A stretch of 28,109 nucleotides of DNA, taken from assembly GCA_009695395.1 (NCBI GenBank), contig SIBB01000004.1, forward strand, positions 1 to 28,109. Direction: 5' to 3'. Of this stretch, positions 13,352 through 20,804 are shown piece after piece (position 1 is the first letter of the stretch; each line of letters begins with the position of its first letter). The position numbers and the translations under genes are program-made. Origin of the DNA: Pedosphaera sp. (GTDB taxonomy: Bacteria; Verrucomicrobiota; Verrucomicrobiia; Limisphaerales; SXTU01). The notes under the pieces were generated by a model. It saw nothing but the letters and a program-made list of their open reading frames with translations. It was not told where the DNA came from and did not search any database.

Positions 13352-16300
13352 TCACTTTTTTCCAGTCCCAGCCGGGGCCGCACCAGACGTGAAATACGCG
13401 AACAAGTCTTTCACCTGCTGCTCACTCAAGGCGTCGAGGAGGCCCTCGGGCATGAGGGAGATGTGGCTAGCTTGCATGGTCTTCACGTCGGTGCGGGCCA
13501 GCGAGTGCTTGTTGCCAGCAATGTCCAGCACCACGACATGCTGGCCGTTGATTTCCGTGATGAGGCCGCCAAAGGCCTGCCCGTCGTGGGTCTCGATGTT
13601 GAACCCGATGAACTCCTCCCGGATGGCGAGGCTGGGGTCCACGATGGCGGGGAGGATGAAGTCCAGGTTGTCGCGCTCGTAGCCGGTGAGGTCGGGGCCG
13701 ATTTTACCGCCCTCCTTGTTGAGCGTGTGGCAGACGGCGCAGGCCTGCTTGAAGATTTCTTGGCCGGCCTTCACGTCGCCTTTCGCGCCGGCGAGGAGCT
13801 TCCGCACCTTCGCGATTTGGGCTTCCTTCTCCTCGCTGCTCTTAGTGAGGCGACCCCAATGCTTCTTGATGAGCGCGTCGCTCGTGACGTCCTTGAACGC
13901 GGTGATGGCGAGGAGGTTCGCGATGGAGATTTGTTCTTTCTTGAGCTGACCCTCGTCCACGGCGGCGAGGAGGCGGCGCGACCAATCGGGCCGGCTGGCG
14001 AGTGCGGCTTGGGCGGTGTCGCGGAGCTTGCCGCTGAAGCCGGGGTAAAGGTCGAGCAGCTCGCGCGCGATGTCCGGCGAGGCGAAGCGCTGGAGGGCGT
14101 TGACCAAGTCCAGACGAAGCGCGTCGCTCTTCTCGAAGCGCAGCAGCTTCAGGAAGGTCGGCACGGCGGCGTCCACGCGGCGTTCGGCGAGCAGCGTGAT
14201 GGTCTTGCGGCGGTCGGCCTCGGGGATTTTCGCGTCGCTGATGCGCGCAAGCGCGGCCTCCGCGGCAGGCGCGTGGCCGAGCCGGACGGCGAAGCTGATG
14301 AGCGTGGGCGTGGGCGCGCGGCTGGCCCAAAGCTCGGCGACCTTCTTCGCGAGCGCGGGCGGGACGGACTTCACGGGGTTGCCTTGAAGGCCGGCTTCCA
14401 TGCCTTTGATGAGTTCGTCGGCATTGGCGGGCGAGGGGGCGAGGGCGAAGAGCTTGGCGGCGGTTTCGAGGTTCGCATCGGTGCGTTCGGCGGTGAAGCG
14501 CTGGCCGAGGCGGGCGATGATGAACCGCTGCACGATAGGCGCGTGCCAGAAGGTGCTGTCCTCCAACATCCGGAGAATGGCGTCGCGGTCGGTGGCGCAC
14601 TTGCTTTCGACGGCCCACCAGAGCAGGAGAGGAACGTGTTTGTCGCTCACATCCTCGCTGCGGAGGAGTAACTCGCGCGTGATGGGCAAGGCGTCCTTGC
14701 CGGGCAGACGCGTGACGCTGCTGGCGAGCTGCGCGCGGACTTCGGCGACGGGCTCAGTCTTTGCGAGTGCGAGTAGGGCGGCCTGTTGCGCGGGCGTGAT
14801 GCGCTTGCGGTCGCCGAGGAGTCGGATGGTCCAGTAGCGGACCATCTCGCTCGGATGCAAAAGAGTTTGCAGGGCGAAGGCGTCGTCGAAGCCACCGCTG
14901 GCATGGACGGCCCAGAAGGTTTCGAGCGCGAGTTGGTTGCCGTCACCCCTCCCCCCTCCGAGGGGCGAGGGAGAAGATTTCGCGAGCGCGAGCGTCTTTA
15001 ACTTCGGCGCGAGCGATTTGTCCCCCCGGTCCCACAGCACGCGCAGCGCGGTTTGCCGATGCCACTTGTTCGGGTGCGAGAGGAGCTTGATGAGTTCGTC
15101 ACCGGAGAGTTTGGCGAAATCCATTTTGTCCCAGCCCACCTTCGCGCCAGTCGCCGAGAGCCGGTAGATCCGGCCCGACTCCTTGTCCCACGTGTCGCGC
15201 GGGTCGAGATGGCTGAGACGGCTGTCGCACCAGTCGGCGAAGTAAATCGCGCCGTCGGGGCCGGCCTTCATGTCCACGGGGCGGAACCAGCGGTTACTGG
15301 AGAGCACGCTCGTCTCGATGTCGGCGGTCTGGAAGCTCGAGGTGTCGCGCGCGACTTTGCTGGCCATCACGCGGCTCGTGAGCGCCATGCCGACGACGAT
15401 GTGGCCCTCGTATTGGGGAATCGCGCCGCCCTCGTAGTAGAGCATCGCCTGCGGGAAGCGCGGCTCGTAGCCCTTGTGCGCCATGTGCTCGAACCAGCCG
15501 AAGCGATACGGGCTCATCGCGGGGCCGTGCTTGGACCAACCCTTGATGTAGAGGGCGCCTTGCGCGTAGTGCAGGCCGCGCGTCTGGCCGTAGTTCGAGC
15601 CGGAGAAGACACGGCCCTGCGCATCGAACTCGACGGAGAAGGTGTTACCACCGCCCTCGGCGAAGACCTCGAACTCGCCGGTCACGGGATGGTAGCGCCA
15701 GATGGCTTGGCCGAGAAACTTCACGCCCTTCACGTCGGCTGTGCAGGTGCTGCCGTGCGCGCCGTAGAGCCAGCCGTCCGGCCCCCAAGCGAGCGAGTTC
15801 GCACCGCTGTGCGTGTCCTCGAGGCCGAAGCCGGAGAGCTTCACCTCGGGCGGGCCGTCGGGAATGTCGTCGCGGTTTTTGTCCGGGTAGAAGAGCAAGT
15901 AGGGCGGGTTCAAGACCCACACGCCACCGCGTCCGGTGACGACGCTGCGCGCGATGTTCAGGTCGGAGACGAAGTCCTTGGCCTTGTCGAAGACGCCGTC
16001 GCCGTTGGTGTCTTCGAGGATGGTGATGCGGTCCTTGCCTTTGAAGTGATTCGGAGGAGCAGGAGGAACTTTGTCGTAAATGGCGCGAAGGTATTGGTCA
16101 TACTTCGTGACCTTCAGCCCGGCGGGGAAAGGGTATTGGAGATACTGCACGACCCACATCCGGCCGCGGTCATCGAAGTGGATGTTGAGCGGTTGACGAA
16201 CCATCGGCTCCGTCGCGGCGAGGTCCCAGCGCAGGCCGGGGGCGACTTGGAATTGCGCGAGCGACTCGGCGGGTGTGGGCTTCGCGGAGCCGTCCTGAAG

Positions 16301-16453
16301 CATTCCGCCGCCCTTGAAGCGCTTCACGAACTCGGCCATCTCGGGCGTGAAGCGCGGGTCGGGCGGCGCGTCGGCGGCGCGGGGCGAGAGGATAGAGAGG
16401 AGAAGAGAGAGGATAGCCAAGGCGGCGCGGTAGGGGCGGGCGAAGGGTTTCAT
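13352..16453 (-). CDS. PVC-type heme-binding CxxCH protein (secreted beta-propeller, HEAT-like, cytochrome c)
   Basis: The product is 1033 residues from the ATG at 16451-16453; the open frame upstream overlaps the ABC transporter in another phase. A signal peptide (about 1-27) leads to a beta-propeller of the dehydrogenase/glucose-sorbosone type (LRWDLAATEPMVRQPLNIHFDDRGRMWV begins it; SGANSLAWGPDGWLYGAHG follows). A helical, HEAT-like middle (about 470-850, VRYWTIRLLGDRKRI, PITRELLLRSEDVSDKH) comes next. The C-terminal cytochrome c domain has CAVCH at 905-909 and a likely distal methionine in ISLMPEG. This architecture is characteristic of Planctomycetes and Verrucomicrobia; the proteins are thought to pass electrons from an unknown, perhaps sugar-related, substrate. 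The stretch SSPSPLGGGRGDG (493-505) comes from an inserted palindrome. The gene is downstream of the ABC exporter on the same strand, with a REP-like pair between them. Confidence 0.92.
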   Translation of the reverse strand: MKPFARPYRAALAILSLLLSILSPRAADAPPDPRFTPEMAEFVKRFKGGGMLQDGSAKPTPAESLAQFQVAPGLRWDLAATEPMVRQPLNIHFDDRGRMWVVQYLQYPFPAGLKVTKYDQYLRAIYDKVPPAPPNHFKGKDRITILEDTNGDGVFDKAKDFVSDLNIARSVVTGRGGVWVLNPPYLLFYPDKNRDDIPDGPPEVKLSGFGLEDTHSGANSLAWGPDGWLYGAHGSTCTADVKGVKFLGQAIWRYHPVTGEFEVFAEGGGNTFSVEFDAQGRVFSGSNYGQTRGLHYAQGALYIKGWSKHGPAMSPYRFGWFEHMAHKGYEPRFPQAMLYYEGGAIPQYEGHIVVGMALTSRVMASKVARDTSSFQTADIETSVLSSNRWFRPVDMKAGPDGAIYFADWCDSRLSHLDPRDTWDKESGRIYRLSATGAKVGWDKMDFAKLSGDELIKLLSHPNKWHRQTALRVLWDRGDKSLAPKLKTLALAKSSPSPLGGGRGDGNQLALETFWAVHASGGFDDAFALQTLLHPSEMVRYWTIRLLGDRKRITPAQQAALLALAKTEPVAEVRAQLASSVTRLPGKDALPITRELLLRSEDVSDKHVPLLLWWAVESKCATDRDAILRMLEDSTFWHAPIVQRFIIARLGQRFTAERTDANLETAAKLFALAPSPANADELIKGMEAGLQGNPVKSVPPALAKKVAELWASRAPTPTLISFAVRLGHAPAAEAALARISDAKIPEADRRKTITLLAERRVDAAVPTFLKLLRFEKSDALRLDLVNALQRFASPDIARELLDLYPGFSGKLRDTAQAALASRPDWSRRLLAAVDEGQLKKEQISIANLLAITAFKDVTSDALIKKHWGRLTKSSEEKEAQIAKVRKLLAGAKGDVKAGQEIFKQACAVCHTLNKEGGKIGPDLTGYERDNLDFILPAIVDPSLAIREEFIGFNIETHDGQAFGGLITEINGQHVVVLDIAGNKHSLARTDVKTMQASHISLMPEGLLDALSEQQVKDLFAYFTSGAAPAGTGKK
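14942..14976. repeat. G/C-tract palindrome embedded in the PVC heme protein gene
   Basis: CTCCCTCGCCCCTC and its imperfect complement AGGGGGGAGGGGTGA (read on the minus strand) face each other across two bases. The DNA resembles the CTCACCCC/GGGGTGAG wording of the hairpins at 7955-8040 and 13284-13342. In the protein it gives SSPSPLGGGRGDG, a Gly/Ser/Pro-rich insert in a helical repeat region where such a segment would not be expected. Confidence 0.6.
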
Positions 16454-16510
16454 GGGTTGGTCCTTCGTTCCTGATACGGGCTTCCGACGTGAGGGGCAAG
16501 GCGCTTGTTC

Positions 16511-16580
16511 GTGTCGGCGACTTGCAGTCGCCGTGTTGCGCGCGGTTCGCTCACGGGACGGCGGCTGGAAGCCGCCGGCA
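16511..16580. repeat. REP-like pair of hairpins between the PVC heme gene and the ABC exporter
   Basis: Two 8-3-8 hairpins are spaced 25 bases apart: CGGCGACT-TGC-AGTCGCCG (16515-16533) and CGGCGGCT-GGA-AGCCGCCG (16559-16577). They lie in the 133-base gap between the ABC exporter stop and the PVC heme gene start on the minus strand. The first is nearly identical to the palindrome inside mnmE at 8523-8543. Confidence 0.75.
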
Positions 16581-16586
16581 GGGATG

Positions 16587-18497
16587 TCAGCGCAGACCCT
16601 GCTTTGCGGCCATGGAGGCGAAGAGGCCGCCGCGCTTGATGAGTTCGTCGAACCGGCCTTCCTCCACCACCCGCCCGTCGGACAGGACGAGGATGCGGTC
16701 CATGTTCGCGAGGGTGGAGAGGCGGTGGGCGACGCAGACGACAGTCCGGTTCTGTTCGAGCTTCTCGATGGCGGCCTGCACCTCGGCCTCGGATTGGGAG
16801 TCGAGCGCGGCGGTGGCTTCGTCGAGCAGGAGGATCGGGGCGTTGCGGACGAAGGCGCGGGCAATGGCGAGGCGTTGGCGCTGGCCGCCGGAGAGGGTGA
16901 CACCGCGTTCGCCCACGCGGGTGTCGTAGCCCTGCGGTAGTTGCGTGATGAAGTCGTGGGCGTTGGCGGCGCGGGCGGCGGCTTCGACCTCGGCTGGGGT
17001 CGCACCGGGTTTTCCGCAGGCGATGTTCTCGGCGACGGTGAGGTCGAAGATGACAATTTCCTGGCTCACCAAGGCCATGAGCTGCTGCAAGTCGCGCGAG
17101 GCGACGGCGCGGAGGTCGTGGCCGTCAATGCGGATGGTGCCGGAGGTGACGTCGTAGAAACGGAAGAGGAGATTGACCAGCGTGCTCTTGCCGGAGCCGC
17201 TCTCGCCAGCGATGCCGAGCTTGTAGCCGAGCGGGAGGGTGAGGGAGAAGTCGCGGAGGACAGGCTTCTCCGCGTAGGCGAAGGAGATGTTCTCGCAGCG
17301 GATTTCGCGGGCGAAGGACTGGAGCGGCTCGGGCTGGGCAGGTTCCTTGACGTGGGGCTGCTCGCTCATGATTTGGGCGAGTCGGTCCACACCGACGCTG
17401 GCCATCTGGAAGACGACGTGGACGTTGGCGAGCTTCTTGAACGGGGTGAACATGAGGACGACGCCCATGAGGAAGCTGGCGAGGTCGGGGACGCTGGTGT
17501 CACTCATGAAGATGACGACGATGAGCAGGCCAAGGCCGAGCATCGAGATGGTTTCCACGAGCGGGTTCACCAGCTCGCGGGCTTTCATGGACTTCATGTC
17601 GTGGTGGATGATGTCCTGTGAAAAGGTGCGGAAGCGCGCGAGCGAGCCGCTTTCCATCCCGAAGGCTTTGATGACGCGGATGCCGCTGAGCGCTTCGACG
17701 AGGAGGCTCGATTGGGAGATGTTGGCGTTGAGGCTGGCCTTGGCGGCGCGCCGGACTTTGCCGCCCAGCACGATAATCGGGATGCCGCAGAAGGGCAGGA
17801 AGATGAGGGCGACGAGCGTGAGTTTTGGGCTGAGTAGAAAGAGGCCGAAGATGACGCCCGCGATGGTGAAGGGTTCCTTCACGATGTCGGAGAGGCCCAG
17901 GGACATCGCGCGGTGCAATGCAGCGGCATCGTTGTTCACGCGCGCGAGCAGGTCGCCCATTGTTGAGCGGTTGAAGAAGTCGAGCGAGAGCCGGTAGAGC
18001 TGGGCCAGCACGTCATAGCGCAGGTCGTTCATGATGCGCGCGCTCACCCAGGCCATGCAGTAGCTGCTGAAGTAGCCGATGAAGCTGCGCAGCGCGACGA
18101 GCACGGGCAGGAAGAGGAAGCCACCGAGGATTTGCCGCCAGTCCTGATCGCGGCCCATGAGCGGAAGCCAAGGGTCGAGGAGCGTGATCAGTTTCGCGTT
18201 CGCGTCCTTCCCAAGTTGGCGGATGCCGCCGAGAGACGAAGGGGCTTCGGTGGTTGGCGCAGGACGCGACTGGAGGCGGATGTCCGTGGCCGCGCTCGCC
18301 GGTGCGGCATTGCTGAGGACAAGCGCGGAGGTTTGCGGAGTCGGTGCGAGCCGCTCGAACAACGTGCCCGTGGCCCAGATGAAGGCGGCGTTGGACAGGC
18401 CGAAGAGAACGCCCAGAAAAATCCCCAGCGCCATCCGCCCCCAGTAGCGGCGCAGGTAGGGCGCGCCGAAGCGGAGGATGTTGGCGAGGTTCTGCAT
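16587..18497 (-). CDS. MsbA-like ABC exporter (fused permease and ATPase)
   Basis: The product is 636 residues from the ATG at 18495-18497; earlier starts add poorly supported residues. The N-terminal membrane domain has about six helices (first near 23-45, second near 125-147, later ones near 210-245 and 315-355). The ATPase domain carries Walker A GESGSGKS (431-438), Q-loop glutamine 479, signature LSGGQ (535-539), Walker B ILLLDE (555-560) and switch histidine 591 (VAHRLST). This is a half-transporter that works as a homodimer, closest by layout to the lipid A/multidrug exporters of the MsbA type. An unusual feature is a loop of about 75 residues between the first two helices (about 47-120), rich in Ala, Pro and Thr. 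The substrate cannot be deduced. It is divergent from the sialidase-like gene. Confidence 0.93.
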   Translation of the reverse strand: MQNLANILRFGAPYLRRYWGRMALGIFLGVLFGLSNAAFIWATGTLFERLAPTPQTSALVLSNAAPASAATDIRLQSRPAPTTEAPSSLGGIRQLGKDANAKLITLLDPWLPLMGRDQDWRQILGGFLFLPVLVALRSFIGYFSSYCMAWVSARIMNDLRYDVLAQLYRLSLDFFNRSTMGDLLARVNNDAAALHRAMSLGLSDIVKEPFTIAGVIFGLFLLSPKLTLVALIFLPFCGIPIIVLGGKVRRAAKASLNANISQSSLLVEALSGIRVIKAFGMESGSLARFRTFSQDIIHHDMKSMKARELVNPLVETISMLGLGLLIVVIFMSDTSVPDLASFLMGVVLMFTPFKKLANVHVVFQMASVGVDRLAQIMSEQPHVKEPAQPEPLQSFAREIRCENISFAYAEKPVLRDFSLTLPLGYKLGIAGESGSGKSTLVNLLFRFYDVTSGTIRIDGHDLRAVASRDLQQLMALVSQEIVIFDLTVAENIACGKPGATPAEVEAAARAANAHDFITQLPQGYDTRVGERGVTLSGGQRQRLAIARAFVRNAPILLLDEATAALDSQSEAEVQAAIEKLEQNRTVVCVAHRLSTLANMDRILVLSDGRVVEEGRFDELIKRGGLFASMAAKQGLR

Positions 18498-18582
18498 GAG
18501 GGGGTGAGTGTTGGCGGCGGCGGCGCGGAGTTCAATAAGATTGGTTTTGCACGGGCAGTCTGGCTGTGCTTTGGTGGCCACA

Positions 18583-19734
18583 ATGCAAACCAGTTTCAAT
18601 TTTGCGCTGCTCGCCACGCTGCTCACTTTCGGGACCGCATCCGCCGCCGAGGTCCGAATCCAGCGCGTGCCCGGCGGTGGCCTGCAACCGCAGGCGGTCA
18701 CGGACGCGCGCGGCGTGCTGCACCTTGTTTATCTCAAGGGCGACCCGAAGGCGTGCGATGTCTTTTACTCGCGCCGCGAGGCGGGTAAGGCCGACTTCTC
18801 CGCCCCGCTGCGTGTGAACAGCCAACCCGGCAGCGCGATCGCCATCGGGACGATTCGCGGCGCGCAGTTCGCGCTGGGCAAGGGCGGGCGCGTCCACGTC
18901 GTCTGGAATGGCTCCGGCCAGGCCGAGCCGAAGCCAGCCACAAAAAGTTCTCCCCTGCTCTACACGCGGCTCAACGACGCCGGCAGTGGCTTCGAGCCGC
19001 AGCGCAACATAATCAAGGGCACCCTGCACCTCGACGGCGGCGGGACGGTGGCGGCGGACGCCGAAGGCAACGTCTTCGCCCTCTGGCACGGCGCGCCGCC
19101 CGACAACAACGCAGGCGAGACGGGCCGGGCGGTTTATCTCGCGCGGTCGCGGGACGATGGCAAAACTTTCGAGGGCGAACGCGTCGTTAGCCCAGAGGCC
19201 AGCGGGGCCTGTGGCTGCTGCGGGATGCGGGCATACGCGGACGGGCAAGGGACGGTCTTCGCGCTCTTCCGCACCGCCTCGACCGCGTTGGACCGCGACA
19301 TGATGCTGCTGGTTTCCCGCGACCGGGGTGAACTCTTCACGGGCGATTACGTCCACCGCTGGCGCGTCGGCCAGTGCCCGATGAGCAGCGAGGCATTCAC
19401 GGCGGCGGGCGGGCGCGTGTTCGCGGCGTGGGAGACGGCGGGCGCGGTGCAGTTCGCGGCGCTCGATGCCAAGACGGCGAAGGCCGTCACCCCGGCTGGA
19501 CCCGCCATCATGGTCAAGGGCAAGCATCCAGCCGTCGCGGTGAACAAGGCTGGCGAGACCCTGCTGGTCTGGACCGAGGGCACCGGCTGGCAACGCGGCG
19601 GCGCGCTGGCCTGGCAGATGTTCGGGGCAGACGGCAAGCCGGCGGGCGCGCCGCAGCGCCGAGACGGCGTGCCCGTGTGGGGCCTGCCCGCGGCGGTGGC
19701 GGAGCCGGACGGCAGCTTCACGGTCATTTACTAG
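18583..19734 (+). CDS. Secreted sialidase-like (BNR) beta-propeller protein
   Basis: The product is 383 residues from the ATG at 18583; a signal peptide (about 1-20, ending ASA) precedes the mature part. The sequence has the repeated blade pattern of six-bladed sialidase-like propellers (AVTDARGVLHLVYLKGD, GGRVHVVWNGSG, GTVAADAEGNVFALWHG, TVFALFRTA, GGRVFAAWETAG) and an Asp-box SRDDGKTF near residues 188-195. Two cysteine clusters, ACGCCGM (about 209-215) and GQCPMSS (about 263-269), occur in a subgroup of PVC and related BNR proteins, where they probably form disulfides or a metal site. The classic sialidase Arg triad is not recognisable, so sialic acid cleavage is not supported; the substrate is unknown. 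It is followed by a promoter and the coiled-coil/lipoprotein pair. Confidence 0.8.
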   Translation: MQTSFNFALLATLLTFGTASAAEVRIQRVPGGGLQPQAVTDARGVLHLVYLKGDPKACDVFYSRREAGKADFSAPLRVNSQPGSAIAIGTIRGAQFALGKGGRVHVVWNGSGQAEPKPATKSSPLLYTRLNDAGSGFEPQRNIIKGTLHLDGGGTVAADAEGNVFALWHGAPPDNNAGETGRAVYLARSRDDGKTFEGERVVSPEASGACGCCGMRAYADGQGTVFALFRTASTALDRDMMLLVSRDRGELFTGDYVHRWRVGQCPMSSEAFTAAGGRVFAAWETAGAVQFAALDAKTAKAVTPAGPAIMVKGKHPAVAVNKAGETLLVWTEGTGWQRGGALAWQMFGADGKPAGAPQRRDGVPVWGLPAAVAEPDGSFTVIY

Positions 19735-19746
19735 CCAAGCCGGACG

Positions 19747-19776
19747 TTGACACCCCTCCGATCCGCCGTTAATTAT
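19747..19776 (+). promoter_or_regulatory. Predicted sigma-70-type promoter for the coiled-coil/lipoprotein pair
   Basis: A perfect -35 hexamer TTGACA (19747-19752) is followed by an 18-base spacer and a -10 box AATTAT (19771-19776), four of six matching the consensus. It sits 33 bases before the ATG at 19809 and just after the sialidase-like stop. The AT-rich -10 region stands out in GC-rich DNA, which suggests the pair has its own transcript rather than read-through. Confidence 0.6.
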
Positions 19777-19808
19777 CCCATCCGATTTAACCGAACGACC
19801 CAACTACC

Positions 19809-20600
19809 ATGCTCGCCCTCAGGCTCATCCTCGTTCTCGTCATCGTCGCCAGCGCCGGAGTAATCGCGCTGGGCGAAATGAAGCTCAAGCCCCACCTCGA
19901 TGAACTGAAAGCGAAGGAGAAAAAGGTCACCGAGGATCTGAAAAAGGAAGAGACCGAGCGCACCAAGCAGGAAACACGCGCCAAAGGGGCAGAGCAGGAG
20001 CGCGACGCTTTTAAAAGCGACCTCGACGCATCCAAGAAATCCGAGACCGACGCGATTGCAGCGGCCAAGGCCGAGAAAGACAAAACCGCCGCTGCGCAGC
20101 AAGCAACCAACTTGGCCAAGCAGGAGACCGACGCCGTCAAGGTTCGGAGCGGTGACTACTTCGCACTCGAGTCGCTGGGCCTGACGCCGCCGATCATCCG
20201 CATCATCCACACTGCGCTGCCCAAGGCCACCAACGAACTCAAGGTGCTTAAAGACGAGCAGCGCGTGCTGATGACGCAGCACATCAAGGCCAGCGGCGAG
20301 TTGCAGTCTTTCCTCAATCCCAAGGGCGCGGTCTCGCTGCCCAGCCTCAGCGGCAAGGTGCTGGCGGTGGACCCCAAGTGGGACTTCGTCATCATGGACA
20401 TGGGCGCCAACCACGGCCTCCTCAAGAACGGCGAGTTGAGCATCAGCCGCGAGGGTAAGCTCATCGCCCGCGTGAAGGTTTCCCGTGTCGAGACCGACTA
20501 CGCCATCGCCAACGTGATGGCCGGCTTCAAGCGGAGCGACATTCAGGAAGGCGACGCCGTCCTGACGCCCTCCTCCGTGGCCCTCCCTCCCCAGAAGTAA
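19809..20600 (+). CDS. Membrane-anchored coiled-coil protein with C-terminal beta domain
   Basis: The product is 263 residues. A membrane helix (LALRLILVLVIVASAGVIAL, about residues 2-21) is followed by a highly charged coiled coil (about 25-105, AKEKKVTEDLKKEETERTK, AEQERDAFKSDLDASKKSE). A middle helical section leads to a beta-rich C-terminal domain (about 177-255, VDPKWDFVIMDMGANHG, LLKNGELSISREGKL, RVKVSRVETDYAIANVM, SDIQEGDAVL). That last domain resembles the small beta-barrel in MreC- and FlgT-like envelope proteins; this is judged by eye, not by a search. The gene ends one base before the start of a small lipoprotein gene, so they are probably translated together. Likely role: a periplasmic scaffold or spacer facing the lipoprotein. 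Compare the similar architecture at 11972-13003. Confidence 0.8.
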   Translation: MLALRLILVLVIVASAGVIALGEMKLKPHLDELKAKEKKVTEDLKKEETERTKQETRAKGAEQERDAFKSDLDASKKSETDAIAAAKAEKDKTAAAQQATNLAKQETDAVKVRSGDYFALESLGLTPPIIRIIHTALPKATNELKVLKDEQRVLMTQHIKASGELQSFLNPKGAVSLPSLSGKVLAVDPKWDFVIMDMGANHGLLKNGELSISREGKLIARVKVSRVETDYAIANVMAGFKRSDIQEGDAVLTPSSVALPPQK

Positions 20601-20601
20601 C

Positions 20602-20778
20602 ATGAACTCCCGCCTGCTCCAACTCGGCCGCTGCCTGCTCGCCGCCATCGCGCTCAGCACCGTGCTGCTGACCGCCGGTTGCACCATGGCGGATCCGGAC
20701 AACCAGTCCACCCGCCCGTGGAACGCGGCCAAGAGCTGGGAAGGTGGCGTGCCGGGGATGCTTTACGACCGGCGTTGA
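20602..20778 (+). CDS. 58-residue predicted lipoprotein in tandem with the coiled-coil gene
   Basis: This short gene encodes 58 residues with an N-terminal basic/hydrophobic signal and the lipobox LTAGC, so the cysteine at residue 27 would be lipidated. The mature part is only 32 residues: TMADPDNQSTRPWNAAKSWE followed by GGVPGMLYDRR. It contains two Trp residues in a Pro/Gly-rich, non-helical stretch. The ATG at 20602 is one base after the stop of the coiled-coil gene, which is strong evidence for co-transcription and linked translation. The lipidation signal, the codon use and the tight spacing make it a real gene despite its size. I do not recognise a named family. Possibly it tethers or caps the neighbouring protein at the membrane. 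Confidence 0.8.
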   Translation: MNSRLLQLGRCLLAAIALSTVLLTAGCTMADPDNQSTRPWNAAKSWEGGVPGMLYDRR

Positions 20779-20804
20779 GCCTCACCTTTGCGTCCCCCGC
20801 TGGC

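Noticed and set aside
13334..14671. Long plus-strand frame opposite the PVC heme protein, and similar ones opposite uvrA, mnmE and moaA
   Set aside because: These frames lie exactly over well-supported genes and show typical antisense composition with no recognisable domain.
16454..17056. A 201-residue N-terminal extension of the PVC heme protein
   Set aside because: It overlaps the ABC exporter ATPase domain in another phase, and a proper signal peptide begins at 16453.
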